Source: Dehalococcoidia bacterium (GTDB lineage Bacteria; Chloroflexota; Dehalococcoidia; Tepidiformales; Tepidiformaceae). Taken from it: a stretch of 64,000 bases of DNA. Where the stretch lies: contig JADZEI010000032.1 in NCBI GenBank assembly GCA_020850615.1, positions 1 through 64,000 of the forward strand, given 5' to 3'. Each line of letters begins with the position of its first letter. Position 1 is the stretch's first letter. Shown one piece after another: positions 1 through 9,230 of this stretch. A model generated the notes under the pieces. The model was not told where the DNA came from and did not search any database. It was given only the letters and a program-made list of their open reading frames with translations. The translations under genes were made by a program, and so were the position numbers.

Positions 1-948
<948 letters not shown>

Positions 949-979
949 TTCGGGGACCTGCAGAGAAAGGGAACAGGCC

Positions 980-1147
980 ATGGCCAAGGCCAAGGGCGAT
1001 CGCATCATCATCCATCTCGCGTGCACGGAGTGCCGCGAGCGGAACTACACGACGCAGAAGAACCGCCGGAACGACACGGACCGGCTGGAGCTGACGAAGT
1101 TCTGCAACCGCTGCCGCGTGCGGCGCGCCCACCGGGAGACGCGGTAA
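980..1147 (+). CDS. rpmG: 50S ribosomal protein L33
   Basis: Fifty-five residues starting [18 protein letters not shown], a small protein of the large ribosomal subunit. Two CxxC pairs (C15-C18 and the later FCNRC) form the zinc ribbon, so this is the zinc-binding (C+) form of L33. [10 protein letters not shown] and [12 protein letters not shown] are family signatures. An AAAGGGA Shine-Dalgarno lies about 7 bases before the ATG. It sits between tuf and secE, with only 5 bases to secE, as in many bacterial operons. Confidence 0.96.
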   Translation: MAKAKGDRIIIHLACTECRERNYTTQKNRRNDTDRLELTKFCNRCRVRRAHRETR

Positions 1148-1152
1148 CGCCG

Positions 1153-1518
1153 ATGGCACGCACACCACGCCGGCGCGAAGGCACAGCGGCCACACCCGCT
1201 CCCGGGGGGGAAGCGGCCGCTCGCCGCGTGCGCGAAAACCTGCCGCGGCCGGCGGCGGCCGCGCGTACGCCGGCTGCACCCGGCGGCGAAAAGGCGGCGG
1301 CCCCTCGGCGCTCCCGCAACCCGTTCGGCTTCCTCGGGAAGCTGCAACCGCGGTTCGTCGGCGATGTGATCAGCGAGCTCCGCAAGGTCACCTGGCCGAC
1401 GTTCGCCGAAACCCGCTACCTGACGTTCGTTGTCGCGGTGGTGGCCATCGCCGTGGGCTTCCTGCTCGGCGGCGTCGACCTCCTCTTCGGCTGGATCATC
1501 GAAAGACTGTTCTTCTAG
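1153..1518 (+). CDS. secE: Preprotein translocase subunit SecE
   Basis: SecE clamps the SecY channel of the Sec translocon in the cytoplasmic membrane. The protein has 121 residues. The last 60 match the short bacterial form: an amphipathic helix VISELRKVTWPTFAET followed by one transmembrane helix (about residues 93-117). The first 55 residues are an Ala, Arg and Pro-rich extension of low complexity, which is unusual for single-helix SecE. The start MARTPRRREG lies 5 bases after rpmG; the gap to nusG is 4 bases. Position and motif agree. Confidence 0.93.
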   Translation: MARTPRRREGTAATPAPGGEAAARRVRENLPRPAAAARTPAAPGGEKAAAPRRSRNPFGFLGKLQPRFVGDVISELRKVTWPTFAETRYLTFVVAVVAIAVGFLLGGVDLLFGWIIERLFF

Positions 1519-1522
1519 GCCT

Positions 1523-2197
1523 ATGACCAACGAACCGAACGCATACACGGCGCTGCAAGGGGTCCGCCCGGACCCGCCGAAGCGAGCGCCGCGGCGCCGC
1601 AAGGAAGACGACCTCGAACAGGAAGCCCTGACCGACGACGAGATCAACGCGGCCGGCCGCAAGTGGTACTTCCTTCACACCTATAGCGGCCACGAGAACA
1701 AGGTCCGCCACGCGATCAAGTCGACCGTCGAGCAGATGGACGCGAAGGACAAGGTCTTCCACGTCGTCGTGCCGACGGAGGACGAGATCGAGATCCGCGA
1801 CGGGCAGCGCCGAACGGTGAAGCGGAAGCTCTACCCGGGCTACGTGCTCGTCCAGACCATCGAGCTCAAGGAAGGCGACCCGGACAGCGACGAAGCGTGG
1901 CACATGATCCGGAACACCACCGGCGTCACGGGATTCGTCAGCTCGGGCACGCGGCCGGTGCCGCTTTCGACCGACGAGGTGAACCACATCCTCCGGGCGA
2001 TGCGGATGGAGCAGCCGCGCGTCCGCGTGGGCTTTGTCCCTGGCCAGAACGTCCGCATCATCGACGGCCCATTCGAGGACTTCGTCGGCCAGGTGGACGA
2101 CATCAACACCGAGAAGGGCAAGGTGAAGGTGCTCGTGAACATGTTCGGCCGCGAAACACCGGTCGAGCTCGACTTCCTCCAGGTCGAGAAGCTCTAG
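1523..2197 (+). CDS. nusG: Transcription termination/antitermination factor NusG
   Basis: NusG binds RNA polymerase and links it to Rho or ribosomes. The protein has 224 residues: an acidic/basic N-terminal extension (1-45), the NGN domain (about 47-165, starting KWYFLHTYSGHENKV, with RKLYPGYVLVQ), and a KOW domain (about 172-224, GQNVRIIDGPFEDFVGQV). The start MTNEPNAYTA lies 4 bases after secE; an in-frame ATG further upstream would overlap secE and add nonhomologous sequence. Unusually, rplK does not follow. A strong hairpin closes the operon and unrelated metabolism begins. Confidence 0.97.
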   Translation: MTNEPNAYTALQGVRPDPPKRAPRRRKEDDLEQEALTDDEINAAGRKWYFLHTYSGHENKVRHAIKSTVEQMDAKDKVFHVVVPTEDEIEIRDGQRRTVKRKLYPGYVLVQTIELKEGDPDSDEAWHMIRNTTGVTGFVSSGTRPVPLSTDEVNHILRAMRMEQPRVRVGFVPGQNVRIIDGPFEDFVGQVDDINTEKGKVKVLVNMFGRETPVELDFLQVEKL

Positions 2198-2222
2198 CAG
2201 CACCAGGGCAGCGACACACCGG

Positions 2223-2259
2223 AGCCCCCGTTCGCCAGCGCGGACGGGGGCTTCTTCTT
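2223..2259 (+). terminator. Rho-independent terminator after nusG
   Basis: A perfect 9-bp stem, AGCCCCCGT at 2223-2231 and ACGGGGGCT at 2244-2252, encloses a 12-base loop and is followed by TCTTCTTG. It lies 25 bases after the nusG stop and separates the translation operon from the CoA-transferase gene. Confidence 0.85.
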
Positions 2260-2284
2260 GTCTGCACAGAGCCGCGGGATTGGC

Positions 2285-2290
2285 TAAGAT
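2285..2290 (+). promoter_or_regulatory. -10 element, near-leaderless start of CoA-transferase
   Basis: TAAGAT ends 8 bases before the ATG at 2299, and no Shine-Dalgarno lies between them. One of a recurring set in this window. Confidence 0.5.
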
Positions 2291-2298
2291 GCCCGGCC

Positions 2299-4518
2299 AT
2301 GGACCTCCTGACCGGCAATCGATTCGATGTGCGTTCGTACGGCATAGGGGCCGCCTATGCCGGCTGGCTCCTCCGCGAGTTGGGCGCGGACGTTGACCAC
2401 CGCACGGCGCTCGACCCGGGCGGGCTCGGTGCGTGGCTCGCGGAAGGCGGGGCGTTCGAAGCCGGACCGGGGCTGGCACGGCGGAGCGGCGCAATGCTCA
2501 TCACCGATGCGCCGGTGACCGCGGCGAACCGCGCCGCGCTCGAAGGGCTCGCCAGCGAGGGGCCGGTCACCTGGATCACGCCGTGGGGGCTCGCGGGCGA
2601 GTGGGCGGAACGGCCGGCGAGCGATCTCGCGCTCTATGCGGCGAGCGGCTGGATGTCGGCGGTTGGCGACGCCGACCGGGAGCCGCTCGCACCTCCCGGC
2701 GCGCAGGTGCAGTTCATCGGCGGGCTGTACGCGGCGATCGCGGCGCTGGTCACGCCGGCGGGGAGCCGCGAGATCACCGACGTGCCACTGATCGAGTCGC
2801 TGGCGGCGACGCTGATCTACGACACGGTCTCGTTCCAGTACCACGGGCTCACGCGGGAGCGGGCGGGCAACCGCTTCAGCCCCGCGCAGCCGACACTCGT
2901 GACGCTGCCCTGCAAGGACGGCCACGTGGGGATCCACGCGGCACTGCACGGGCAGTGGATGGCGCTGATCGAGCTCGTGGGGCACCCGGAGCTGGCGCAG
3001 GACCCGCGCTTCGCGATGCCGCTGGACCGGGCCGCGAACCACGAGGCGCTCTACGGCTACATCCTGCCCTGGCTGCGCGAGCGGACGCGGCTGCAGGCCT
3101 ACCACGAGCTCCAGGCCGTGCGGATCCCGTCGTCGTTCATGCCGGACGTGGTCGAAGTGCTCGATTCGCCGCAGCTGGCGGCGCGCGAGGCGTGGCGCGA
3201 CGTGGCCCTGCCGGGCGGGCCGCAGGTGCGGCTGCCGGGTGCGCCGTTCCGGGTGCTCGCCGCCAACGAACCGCAGCCGGCCAGCGGCGAGCCGGGCCCG
3301 TGGCGCCCGGGCGCGCTCCGCGTGCTGGACCTCTCGATGGGATGGGCCGGGCCGATGGTCGGCTACGTCCTCGCGGAGTTCGGGGCAGACGTGATCAAGG
3401 TCGAAGGCACGTCGCACTTCGACTGGTGGCGCGGTTCGCGGCCGCCAACAGCGGACAGCGATCCGTGGCTCATCGAGATCAGCCATGTGCACAACGCGGT
3501 GAACCGCGGCAAGCGCGGCATCTCGCTGGACACGCGGTCGCCGGAAGGCCGGGAGCTGGTCTGCGACCTCGCGCGGACGGCGGACGTGATCGTGGAGAAC
3601 TTCGCGGCGGGCGTGATGGAGAAGCTCGGGCTGACGTACGAGGCGCTGAGCGCGGCGAACCCGCGGCTGGTCATGATGCGGCTGCCGGGCATGGGCTCGA
3701 CTGGCCCCGAGGCGCACTACACCACCTTCGGGAACACGATCGAGGCGATGGCGGGGCTGTCGTCGATCACCGGGTACGAAGATGGCCCGCCGATGATGCT
3801 GAGCAACGCGCTCGGCGACCCGATCGGCGGGCTCGTGGGGACGGTGGGGGTGCTCGCGGCGCTGGCGGGGCGGCAGCAGGACGGCCGCGGGCGGCTGGTC
3901 GAATGCGCGCAGCTCGAGGGCTTCCTGCCGATCGTCGCGGAGGCGTACCTGGAGTACCAGGTCGCGGGGGAGCTGCCGGGCAGGCGGGGCAACCGGCGGG
4001 CGGGGAGCGAGCCATCCGGACTGCTGCCGGCGGCCGGGGGCGCGTGGGTCGCCTTCGAAGTGCGGGACGATGCGGACTGGTCGCGGCTGGCACCGACCAT
4101 CGGGGAGGCGTGGGCCCTCGACCCGGCGCTCGCGAGCGCGGCCGGGCGCTCGCCGCGCTACGCGGAGCTCATGGCGCAGCTCCGGGCGTGGTCGGCGGGG
4201 ATGGACGCGGACGGCGTGGTTGCGAAGTTGCTCGGGGCGGGCATCGCGGCCGCGCTTGTGAGCAACGAGGCGGACGTGCTCGGGCTGGAGCCGCTCGTCG
4301 CCGGGGACTTCTGGGTCGGGCACGACCGGCCGCCGGTGGGGTACCACATGTACCCGTCGGTCGCGATCCGGCCGGGCGAGCGGCCACAGCTCACGCGGCC
4401 GGCCCCGATCCTCGGGGAGCACACGCGCGAGGTGCTGGCCGGGCTCGGGCGGACGCAGTCCGAGATCGACGCGCTGATGGCGCGCGGCATCGCGGGGGAG
4501 CCGGCCGTCGCGGTCTGA
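2299..4518 (+). CDS. Fused two-domain class III (CaiB/BaiF) CoA-transferase
   Basis: A 739-residue protein made of two family III CoA-transferase domains (about 1-320 and 333-739). These enzymes move CoA between carboxylic acids. The second domain opens LRVLDLSMGWAGPMVGYVLA and continues GADVIKVE, the classic start, then GISLDTRSPEGRELV and VIVENFAAGVMEKLGL. The first half is more divergent. The position of the catalytic Asp of Frc/CaiB reads Glu in both halves (ECAQLEGFL and DVPLIESLAA), as in some family members; the substrate is unknown. The start MDLLTGNRFD is chosen because the frame upstream is an antisense shadow of nusG and a -10 hexamer lies just before. It converges on an enoyl-CoA hydratase 18 bases away. 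Confidence 0.88.
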   Translation: MDLLTGNRFDVRSYGIGAAYAGWLLRELGADVDHRTALDPGGLGAWLAEGGAFEAGPGLARRSGAMLITDAPVTAANRAALEGLASEGPVTWITPWGLAGEWAERPASDLALYAASGWMSAVGDADREPLAPPGAQVQFIGGLYAAIAALVTPAGSREITDVPLIESLAATLIYDTVSFQYHGLTRERAGNRFSPAQPTLVTLPCKDGHVGIHAALHGQWMALIELVGHPELAQDPRFAMPLDRAANHEALYGYILPWLRERTRLQAYHELQAVRIPSSFMPDVVEVLDSPQLAAREAWRDVALPGGPQVRLPGAPFRVLAANEPQPASGEPGPWRPGALRVLDLSMGWAGPMVGYVLAEFGADVIKVEGTSHFDWWRGSRPPTADSDPWLIEISHVHNAVNRGKRGISLDTRSPEGRELVCDLARTADVIVENFAAGVMEKLGLTYEALSAANPRLVMMRLPGMGSTGPEAHYTTFGNTIEAMAGLSSITGYEDGPPMMLSNALGDPIGGLVGTVGVLAALAGRQQDGRGRLVECAQLEGFLPIVAEAYLEYQVAGELPGRRGNRRAGSEPSGLLPAAGGAWVAFEVRDDADWSRLAPTIGEAWALDPALASAAGRSPRYAELMAQLRAWSAGMDADGVVAKLLGAGIAAALVSNEADVLGLEPLVAGDFWVGHDRPPVGYHMYPSVAIRPGERPQLTRPAPILGEHTREVLAGLGRTQSEIDALMARGIAGEPAVAV

Positions 4519-4536
4519 CTCCCCCGCCTCCGGGGC

Positions 4537-5361
4537 CTACTCCAGCGGGGGCCAGACCGGGTCGCGCTTCTCGGCGAAGGCGGCGAGCCCCTCCTTGAAG
4601 TCGGGCGACGAGGTGGTGACGCGGATCCCCTCGTCGGCGGCGGCGACGGCCTCGCGGAGGTCCTGGAAGAGCGAGTCGTAGACGAGGCGCTTCGTGATCA
4701 TCATCGCGCGCGGCGAAATCGTGCGCGCGAGCGTGGCGACGTACTCCTTCGTCGCCGGGATGAGCTCGTCGTCGGGGTAGACGCGCTGGACGAGGCCGAT
4801 GCGGAGGGCCTCGTCCGCGCCGATGACGCGCGAGGAGTAGAGCAGGTCGAGCGCGTTGGCGGTGCCGACCATGCGCGGGAGGAGCCAGCTGGCGCCGTGC
4901 TCGGCGATGAGGCCCAGCTTCGAAAACGCGGTGCCGAAGCGGGCGGACTGGCTGGCGAAGCGCATGTCGGCGTAGAAGGTGGTGACGAGCCCGAGGCCGG
5001 CGGCCGGGCCGTTGACCGCGGCGATGAGCGGCTTGCGCATCGCGAGCGGCCAGGAATGCGGCTCCTGGTAGTTCGCTTCGATGCCGCCGGCGGCAGCGGT
5101 GGCGGCGTGCGCGGCGGCGGGGTTGCTACCGCCGCCGCTGGCGATCGAGTTCAGGTTGCCCATGTCGGCGCCCGCGCAGAAGCCGCGCCCCGCGCCCGTG
5201 AGGATAACGCCGCGGACGGCGGGGTCCTTGTCGGCGCGTTCCATCGCATCGCGGTACTCGCGCTGCATGGTCGGGGTCCAGGCGTTCAGGCGCTCGGGGC
5301 GGTTGAGGGTGATGACGGCGGCGGGGCCGTCCACTTCGTAGATGATGTCCTGGTAATCCAC
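4537..5361 (-). CDS. Enoyl-CoA hydratase/isomerase (crotonase) family protein
   Basis: A 274-residue crotonase-fold enzyme acting on acyl-CoA thioesters, probably in fatty-acid or aromatic-acid breakdown. The oxyanion-hole segments are visible: GRGFCAGADMGN and AAVNGPAAGLGLVTTFYADMRFAS. A Glu sits at the catalytic-Glu region (LIAEHGASWLLPR). The C-terminus, FKEGLAAFAEKRDPVW, is the family's usual end. The start is taken as GTG at 5361 (VDYQDIIYEVDG) because GGAGGA lies about 6 bases upstream; the longer frame adds 16 residues with no homology. Convergent with the CoA-transferase. Confidence 0.9.
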   Translation of the reverse strand: MDYQDIIYEVDGPAAVITLNRPERLNAWTPTMQREYRDAMERADKDPAVRGVILTGAGRGFCAGADMGNLNSIASGGGSNPAAAHAATAAAGGIEANYQEPHSWPLAMRKPLIAAVNGPAAGLGLVTTFYADMRFASQSARFGTAFSKLGLIAEHGASWLLPRMVGTANALDLLYSSRVIGADEALRIGLVQRVYPDDELIPATKEYVATLARTISPRAMMITKRLVYDSLFQDLREAVAAADEGIRVTTSSPDFKEGLAAFAEKRDPVWPPLE

Positions 5362-5425
5362 GGTGAGTCCTCCGGTGTCCCGGGGATTCTGGCCGTGCGC
5401 GGCAGCCACGGCAAGCCGTGGCCGG

Positions 5426-5962
5426 TCAGGCGGTCTGCTCGCGGCCGAGCTGCGCGCCGCGCCGGGCCAGGGCCCAGCCGGCGGCGAGGATGCCCACGCT
5501 CACCGCGAGGAAGCCAAGGTCCCATGGCAGGGGCTCGGCGACGTCGTCGCGGACGTGGTGGATGGTCAGGATGTGGTGGTCGACGATGCCTTCGGTGAGG
5601 TTGAAGAGCGCCCAGCCCACGAGGATGAGCCCGAAGAGCGCGACGCCCCACCCGCGGCGATGGACCGGCGCCGATTCCCAGAGCGCGTAGAGCCCGACCG
5701 CGGTCGCGGACCACGCGAAGGCGTGGAAGATGCCGTCCCAGAGGGTGTTGGTCTCGAGCCCGCCGACGGTGTCCATGGGGTGGTGGCCGGTGGCGGTGAG
5801 CATGCGGTGCCACTGCAGCATTTGGTGCAGGACGATGCCATCGATGAAGCCGCCGAGGCCGACACCGAGGAGGATGCCGGCGGCGATGAACCCGCGCGGC
5901 AGGCGTCCGGTGGATTCGACGGTGCGGCTGCCGAAGCGGCCGCGAGCGGAGAGTTCGGCCAT
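5426..5962 (-). CDS. DUF2243 family four-helix membrane protein
   Basis: A 178-residue integral membrane protein with about four transmembrane helices (near 25-45, 80-100, 110-130 and 150-168). Its His-rich loops (HQMLQWHRM, DGIFHAFAW, DHHILTIHHVRDD) are typical of the DUF2243 family. The function of the family is unknown; conserved histidines suggest metal or haem contact, which is inference. CGGAGGG precedes the ATG by about 6 bases. Divergent from the nuclease-like gene at 6121, with an inverted repeat between them. Confidence 0.8.
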   Translation of the reverse strand: MAELSARGRFGSRTVESTGRLPRGFIAAGILLGVGLGGFIDGIVLHQMLQWHRMLTATGHHPMDTVGGLETNTLWDGIFHAFAWSATAVGLYALWESAPVHRRGWGVALFGLILVGWALFNLTEGIVDHHILTIHHVRDDVAEPLPWDLGFLAVSVGILAAGWALARRGAQLGREQTA

Positions 5963-6007
5963 GGCGGGCCCTCCGGGGGGAGCGTGGTGCGTGTATCAGG
6001 GCACGCG

Positions 6008-6031
6008 CGCCGTTGCGAAGTGGCAACGGCG
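6008..6031. repeat. 9-bp inverted repeat, operator-like
   Basis: CGCCGTTGC (6008-6016) and GCAACGGCG (6023-6031) flank GAAGTG in the 158-base gap between two divergent genes. It could be an operator for either side. No T-tract follows, so a terminator is less likely. Confidence 0.45.
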
Positions 6032-6120
6032 GCCACAGGGGGAAACCGGAACCGTTTCGACGCCGGGAGTGCACGTTCGAGACGGGACCGGCGTATCGTG
6101 GGGGCGAGACGGGAGGGAGC

Positions 6121-6471
6121 GTGGCGGACCAGCCGGCCATTGACTGCCGCGATGTCTCAGGTACGCCGGTCAGGTGTTCGCGCGAGCGCTGGGTTGGGAA
6201 GATCGAGGCCAACCACCCGGAGCTGCGCGACCGGCCGGGCGACATCGCGGGCGTCATCGAAGCGCCAGACTGGGTGCTCCAGGACCGCCAGTACGGCAAC
6301 CGGCGCCACCACATTCGCCTTCAGGCGAACGGGCTCTTCCTCGTGGCCGTGGTAGAGTACCGCTATGTCGAGCAGGGTGTGGCCGGGCACCTTGTAACTG
6401 CCTTTCTGCGCACGAAGCTCCGGGAGGGAGACAAGGTCCTGTACTCGCATATACCGGAGGACACGGCATGA
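6121..6471 (+). CDS. Putative toxin nuclease of the PBECR/DUF4258-like group
   Basis: A 116-residue protein. The core WVGKIEANHPELRDRPGDI, VIEAPDWVLQDRQYGNRRHHI and HLVTAFLRTKLREGDKVLY resembles the Barnase/EndoU/RelE-like small nucleases that carry an HPE-type segment and a C-terminal TAF or TAY strand. Such proteins are often toxins. The GTG start is set by GGGAGGG about 3 bases upstream. A -10-like TATCGT lies at 6094. Its TGA overlaps the ATG of the next gene (ATGA), and the partner is a DUF2283 protein, a common antitoxin-like companion. RNase activity is inferred, not shown. Confidence 0.55.
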   Translation: MADQPAIDCRDVSGTPVRCSRERWVGKIEANHPELRDRPGDIAGVIEAPDWVLQDRQYGNRRHHIRLQANGLFLVAVVEYRYVEQGVAGHLVTAFLRTKLREGDKVLYSHIPEDTA

Positions 6472-6872
6472 CGACGCTGATTCAGCCGATGCTGGACCTC
6501 GCGGCGATCCGGACGATCGAGGTCGACTACGACGCAGAGGATGACCTTGCGATCATCCACATCAATGGGCCGCGCCCGGCCGTCACGGAGCAGGTCGACG
6601 ACGGCTGGTACCTGCGCGTGGCCGAACTCGAGGTCGTGGGCATCGAGTTGCACGGGCTGGTGCGGATGTTCCTCAGCCTGCCGTGGTTCGCGCGGGTGGC
6701 GCGCCCAGCGCTGACCGAGCTGGAGGCCTACGCGGGACAGCCGCTTGCGCGGTTGGGGCGCGTTTCGGCCGCGTCGGGAGAACTGCCGGCCACGACGCAC
6801 CTCCTCATCTTCCTCATCGGCCAGGCGATTGGCCGGTTGCACGACGAGCAGGTGGTGTCGCCCGCGATGTGA
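6468..6872 (+). CDS. DUF2283 domain protein, candidate antitoxin
   Basis: A 134-residue protein. Residues about 13-65 (IEVDYDAEDDLAIIHI, then VTEQVDDGWYLRVAELEVVGIEL) match the DUF2283 pattern, which is typically 60 to 70 residues long; here a C-terminal extension of about 70 residues follows. DUF2283 proteins are often encoded beside small nuclease-like proteins. The 4-base ATGA overlap with the upstream gene indicates translational coupling and co-expression. Toxin neutralisation is an inference from this arrangement. Confidence 0.6.
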   Translation: MTTLIQPMLDLAAIRTIEVDYDAEDDLAIIHINGPRPAVTEQVDDGWYLRVAELEVVGIELHGLVRMFLSLPWFARVARPALTELEAYAGQPLARLGRVSAASGELPATTHLLIFLIGQAIGRLHDEQVVSPAM

Positions 6873-6913
6873 CCTGCCGCGTCCTTGGTCCATGTGTGTC
6901 AGGAGGCGGACGA

Positions 6914-7171
6914 ATGACGGTTCCTCCAGTGATTGAGGCGGTGTTCGCGCACGCCAACCGGCTCACCAGGTTCTGGGACGAGAACTACGAGCAGCTGCTG
7001 GTTCGCTATCCGGATCAGTTCGTTGCTGCGCACGTCGACACTGGCGAAGTCATCGCAGCGAACCCTGACCTGGTCATGCTCATGTATGACCTTCGGGACC
7101 GGGGGATAGAGCTCCGCGACAACATCGGCATCGAGTACATCTCCACCCGGGCGGGCGCGGCGCAGCTCTAA
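6914..7171 (+). CDS. Small DUF5678-like protein
   Basis: An 85-residue protein. The segment LVRYPDQFVAAHVDTGEVIAANPDL resembles the DUF5678 pattern, in which a short tyrosine-proline turn leads into a strand with VA and V, followed by a helix. Function is unknown. AGGAGG at 6901-6906 sits 7 bases before the ATG and fixes the start. It follows the toxin-antitoxin-like pair by 41 bases on the same strand and may belong to that transcript. Confidence 0.55.
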   Translation: MTVPPVIEAVFAHANRLTRFWDENYEQLLVRYPDQFVAAHVDTGEVIAANPDLVMLMYDLRDRGIELRDNIGIEYISTRAGAAQL

Positions 7172-7328
7172 CCGCGAAACGCGCGCGTGTCACACCTGCG
7201 GCCATCCCGGGGAGTATCATCACCACCTGCTCCGCGTGGCCCGGAAACGGGCAGTTTCGGAGAAGCAGCCCGGCGCACCGCGCCCGTATGGTGCTGGTAC
7301 GCCACACCGGCGGACAGGAGGTCCAGTC

Positions 7329-7697
7329 ATGGGGAACCCGGTCGTCCACTTCGATATCTCAGTCAACGACGAAGCGAAGGCGCACGCCTTCTACAGCGAG
7401 ATGTTCGGCTGGAAGCTGAACCACATGCCGGAGATGGGCTATGCCCTCGTGGACCCCGACGCCGAAGGCCGCGGCATCATGGGCGGCATCGGCAAGGCGC
7501 AGGACGGGCAGCTGGCCGTGAACATCTACGTCGAAGTCGATGACGTGAAGACGGCGCTGGACAAGGCGATTTCGCTCGGCGGGAGGCTCGTCCAGGACGT
7601 GCAGGAGATCCCGGGGATGGTCATCCTCGGGATGTTCGCCGACCCGGAGGGCAACGTCATCGGGCTCGTCGGGTCGCAGACGCCGCCGGCGGAGTAG
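7329..7697 (+). CDS. VOC family (glyoxalase-like) protein
   Basis: A 122-residue single-chain vicinal-oxygen-chelate protein with the two beta-alpha-beta-beta-beta halves. The opening VVHFDISVNDEAKAHAFYSEMFGWKL and the close GMFADPEGNVIGLVG are family signatures. This size class covers glyoxalase and bleomycin-resistance-like proteins with many substrates, so no substrate is assigned. A perfect AGGAGGT at 7315-7321 sits 7 bases before the ATG. The glycosylase gene follows after 10 bases. Confidence 0.85.
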   Translation: MGNPVVHFDISVNDEAKAHAFYSEMFGWKLNHMPEMGYALVDPDAEGRGIMGGIGKAQDGQLAVNIYVEVDDVKTALDKAISLGGRLVQDVQEIPGMVILGMFADPEGNVIGLVGSQTPPAE

Positions 7698-7700
7698 GTT
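7695..7700 (+). promoter_or_regulatory. -10 element, leaderless start of Tag-like gene
   Basis: TAGGTT ends 7 bases before the ATG at 7708 and overlaps the end of the upstream VOC gene. Confidence 0.4.
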
Positions 7701-7707
7701 CGGCGCG

Positions 7708-8169
7708 ATGGAAGCGCCGCAGCAGGTCGACGCGACATCCCTGGCCGACTACCTCGAAGTCATGACGAAGGCGGTCTTCCAGTCGGGGATGAGCTGGGCG
7801 GTGGTCGAGGCGAAGTGGCCCGGGTTCCGGGCGGCGTTCCACGACTTCGACCCCGACCGCGTGGCGCTGACATCGCCGGACGAGCTGGATGCGCTGACTT
7901 CGGACGCGCGGATCATTCGCAACCGCAAGAAGATCGAGGCCACCATCGAGAACGCGCGGACGATGGTGGCCCTCGCCCACGAGCACGGCTCGTTCCCGGC
8001 GTACCTGGGCTCGCACGACGGCTTCGAGGCGACCGTGAAGGACCTGCGGCGGCGGTTCAAGTTCATGGGCGAGATGGGCTGCTTCTACTTCCTCTACGTG
8101 GTGCGCGAATCCGTACCCACGTACGAGGAGTGGTGCGTCTCGCGCGGGCGCGTGCCGGTCCACGGCTGA
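7708..8169 (+). CDS. DNA-3-methyladenine glycosylase I-like protein
   Basis: A 153-residue member of the Tag/adenine glycosylase family, which removes alkylated purines. SGMSWAVVEAKWPGFRAAFHDFDPDRVA and IIRNRKKIEATIENARTM match the helical core. It is shorter than E. coli Tag (about 187), and the N-terminal Cys/Trp segment and the C-terminal His/Cys zinc ligands of classic Tag are not evident, so it belongs to the shorter, divergent branch. It sits convergently beside a LigD-type polymerase, a possible repair neighbourhood. Confidence 0.75.
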   Translation: MEAPQQVDATSLADYLEVMTKAVFQSGMSWAVVEAKWPGFRAAFHDFDPDRVALTSPDELDALTSDARIIRNRKKIEATIENARTMVALAHEHGSFPAYLGSHDGFEATVKDLRRRFKFMGEMGCFYFLYVVRESVPTYEEWCVSRGRVPVHG

Positions 8170-8176
8170 CGGGCGG

Positions 8177-9187
8177 CTACTCGTCCTTCTTGCGGCGGCG
8201 GCTGGGCTGGGCGCGGACGGGTTCGCCTTCGGCGCGGGGGAAGTGGGGCGGGAGCGGGGCCTCGCCCAGGCCCTCCGCCTCCTGGCGGGCGACGAGCTCG
8301 AGCAGCGGCGCGAGCGGGTAGGCGACATCGTCGATGCCCGCGCCGGGGTCGCCGATTTCGGCGTAGCGCTTCGGGACCGTGGCGAGCGTGAAGTCGCCGA
8401 GCTCGACGGCATCGAGCTCATCCCAGTGGAAGGGCGCGGAGACGCGCGCGTCGGGCGTCGGGCGGATCGAGTAGGCCGAGGCGACCGTGCGGTCGCGGGC
8501 GTTCTGGTTGTAGTCGATGAAGACGCCGTGGCGCTCTTCCTTCCACCACTTCGTCGTCGCGAGGGCGGGCACGCGGCGCTCCACTTCGCGGCCGAGCGCG
8601 AGGGCGCAGCGGCGGACATCGCTGAACCCGTGGGTGCGCTCGATGCGGACGTTGATGTGGATGCCGCGCGAGCCGGACGTCTTCGGGTAGCCGCGGTAGC
8701 CGAGCTCTTCGAGCACCTCGCGCACGGTGCGGGCCACTTCGCGGACCATCGCCCAGTTGGCCTCCGGCGTGGGGTCGAGGTCAACGCGCAGCTCGTCCGG
8801 GTGGTCGACGTCGTCTTCGCGGACGGGCCAGGGGTTCAGGTCGAGGCAGCCCAGGTTCGCGACCCAGGCGAGGTCGGCCACCTCGTCGATGACGCAGAGG
8901 TCGGCGCTGCGGCCGCTGGGAAAGCTGACGTGGGCGGTGGTGATCCAATCGGGCCGGTTGGCGGGTGCGCGCTTCTGGAAGAAGGGCTCCTCGTTGGCGC
9001 CATTGACGAAGCGCTTGAGCACCGTCGGGCGCCGGTAGACGCCGCGGAGGGCGCCCTCGGCCACTGCCAGGTAGTAGTTCACGATGTCGAGCTTCGTGTA
9101 GCCGGTCTCGGGGAAGAAGACCTTGCCCGGGTTCGTCACCTTGACCGCGCGCCCGTCCGCCTCGACTTCGATGTCGTCTTTCGCCAT
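8177..9187 (-). CDS. LigD-type DNA polymerase/primase domain protein
   Basis: A 336-residue stand-alone polymerase domain of the archaeo-eukaryotic primase type used in nonhomologous end joining with Ku and a ligase. Motifs: KVFFPETGYTKLDIVNYY at the start, the metal-binding DxD in LRVDLDPTP, KTSGSRGIHINVRI, and FIDYNQNARDRTVASAYSIRPTPDARVS near the end. Ligase and phosphoesterase domains are absent, and neither ku nor a ligase is in the window. The start MAKDDIEVE is preferred over a longer frame because it begins at the family's usual point. Confidence 0.92.
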   Translation of the reverse strand: MAKDDIEVEADGRAVKVTNPGKVFFPETGYTKLDIVNYYLAVAEGALRGVYRRPTVLKRFVNGANEEPFFQKRAPANRPDWITTAHVSFPSGRSADLCVIDEVADLAWVANLGCLDLNPWPVREDDVDHPDELRVDLDPTPEANWAMVREVARTVREVLEELGYRGYPKTSGSRGIHINVRIERTHGFSDVRRCALALGREVERRVPALATTKWWKEERHGVFIDYNQNARDRTVASAYSIRPTPDARVSAPFHWDELDAVELGDFTLATVPKRYAEIGDPGAGIDDVAYPLAPLLELVARQEAEGLGEAPLPPHFPRAEGEPVRAQPSRRRKKDE

Positions 9188-9230
9188 GCGCGAACGGTAC
9201 GCGATCCGCGCGGCGATCCCCAAGCCCTGC

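Noticed and set aside
2284-4422. A 712-residue minus-strand open frame
   Set aside because: Antisense to the CoA-transferase, Arg/Pro-rich, no domain features.
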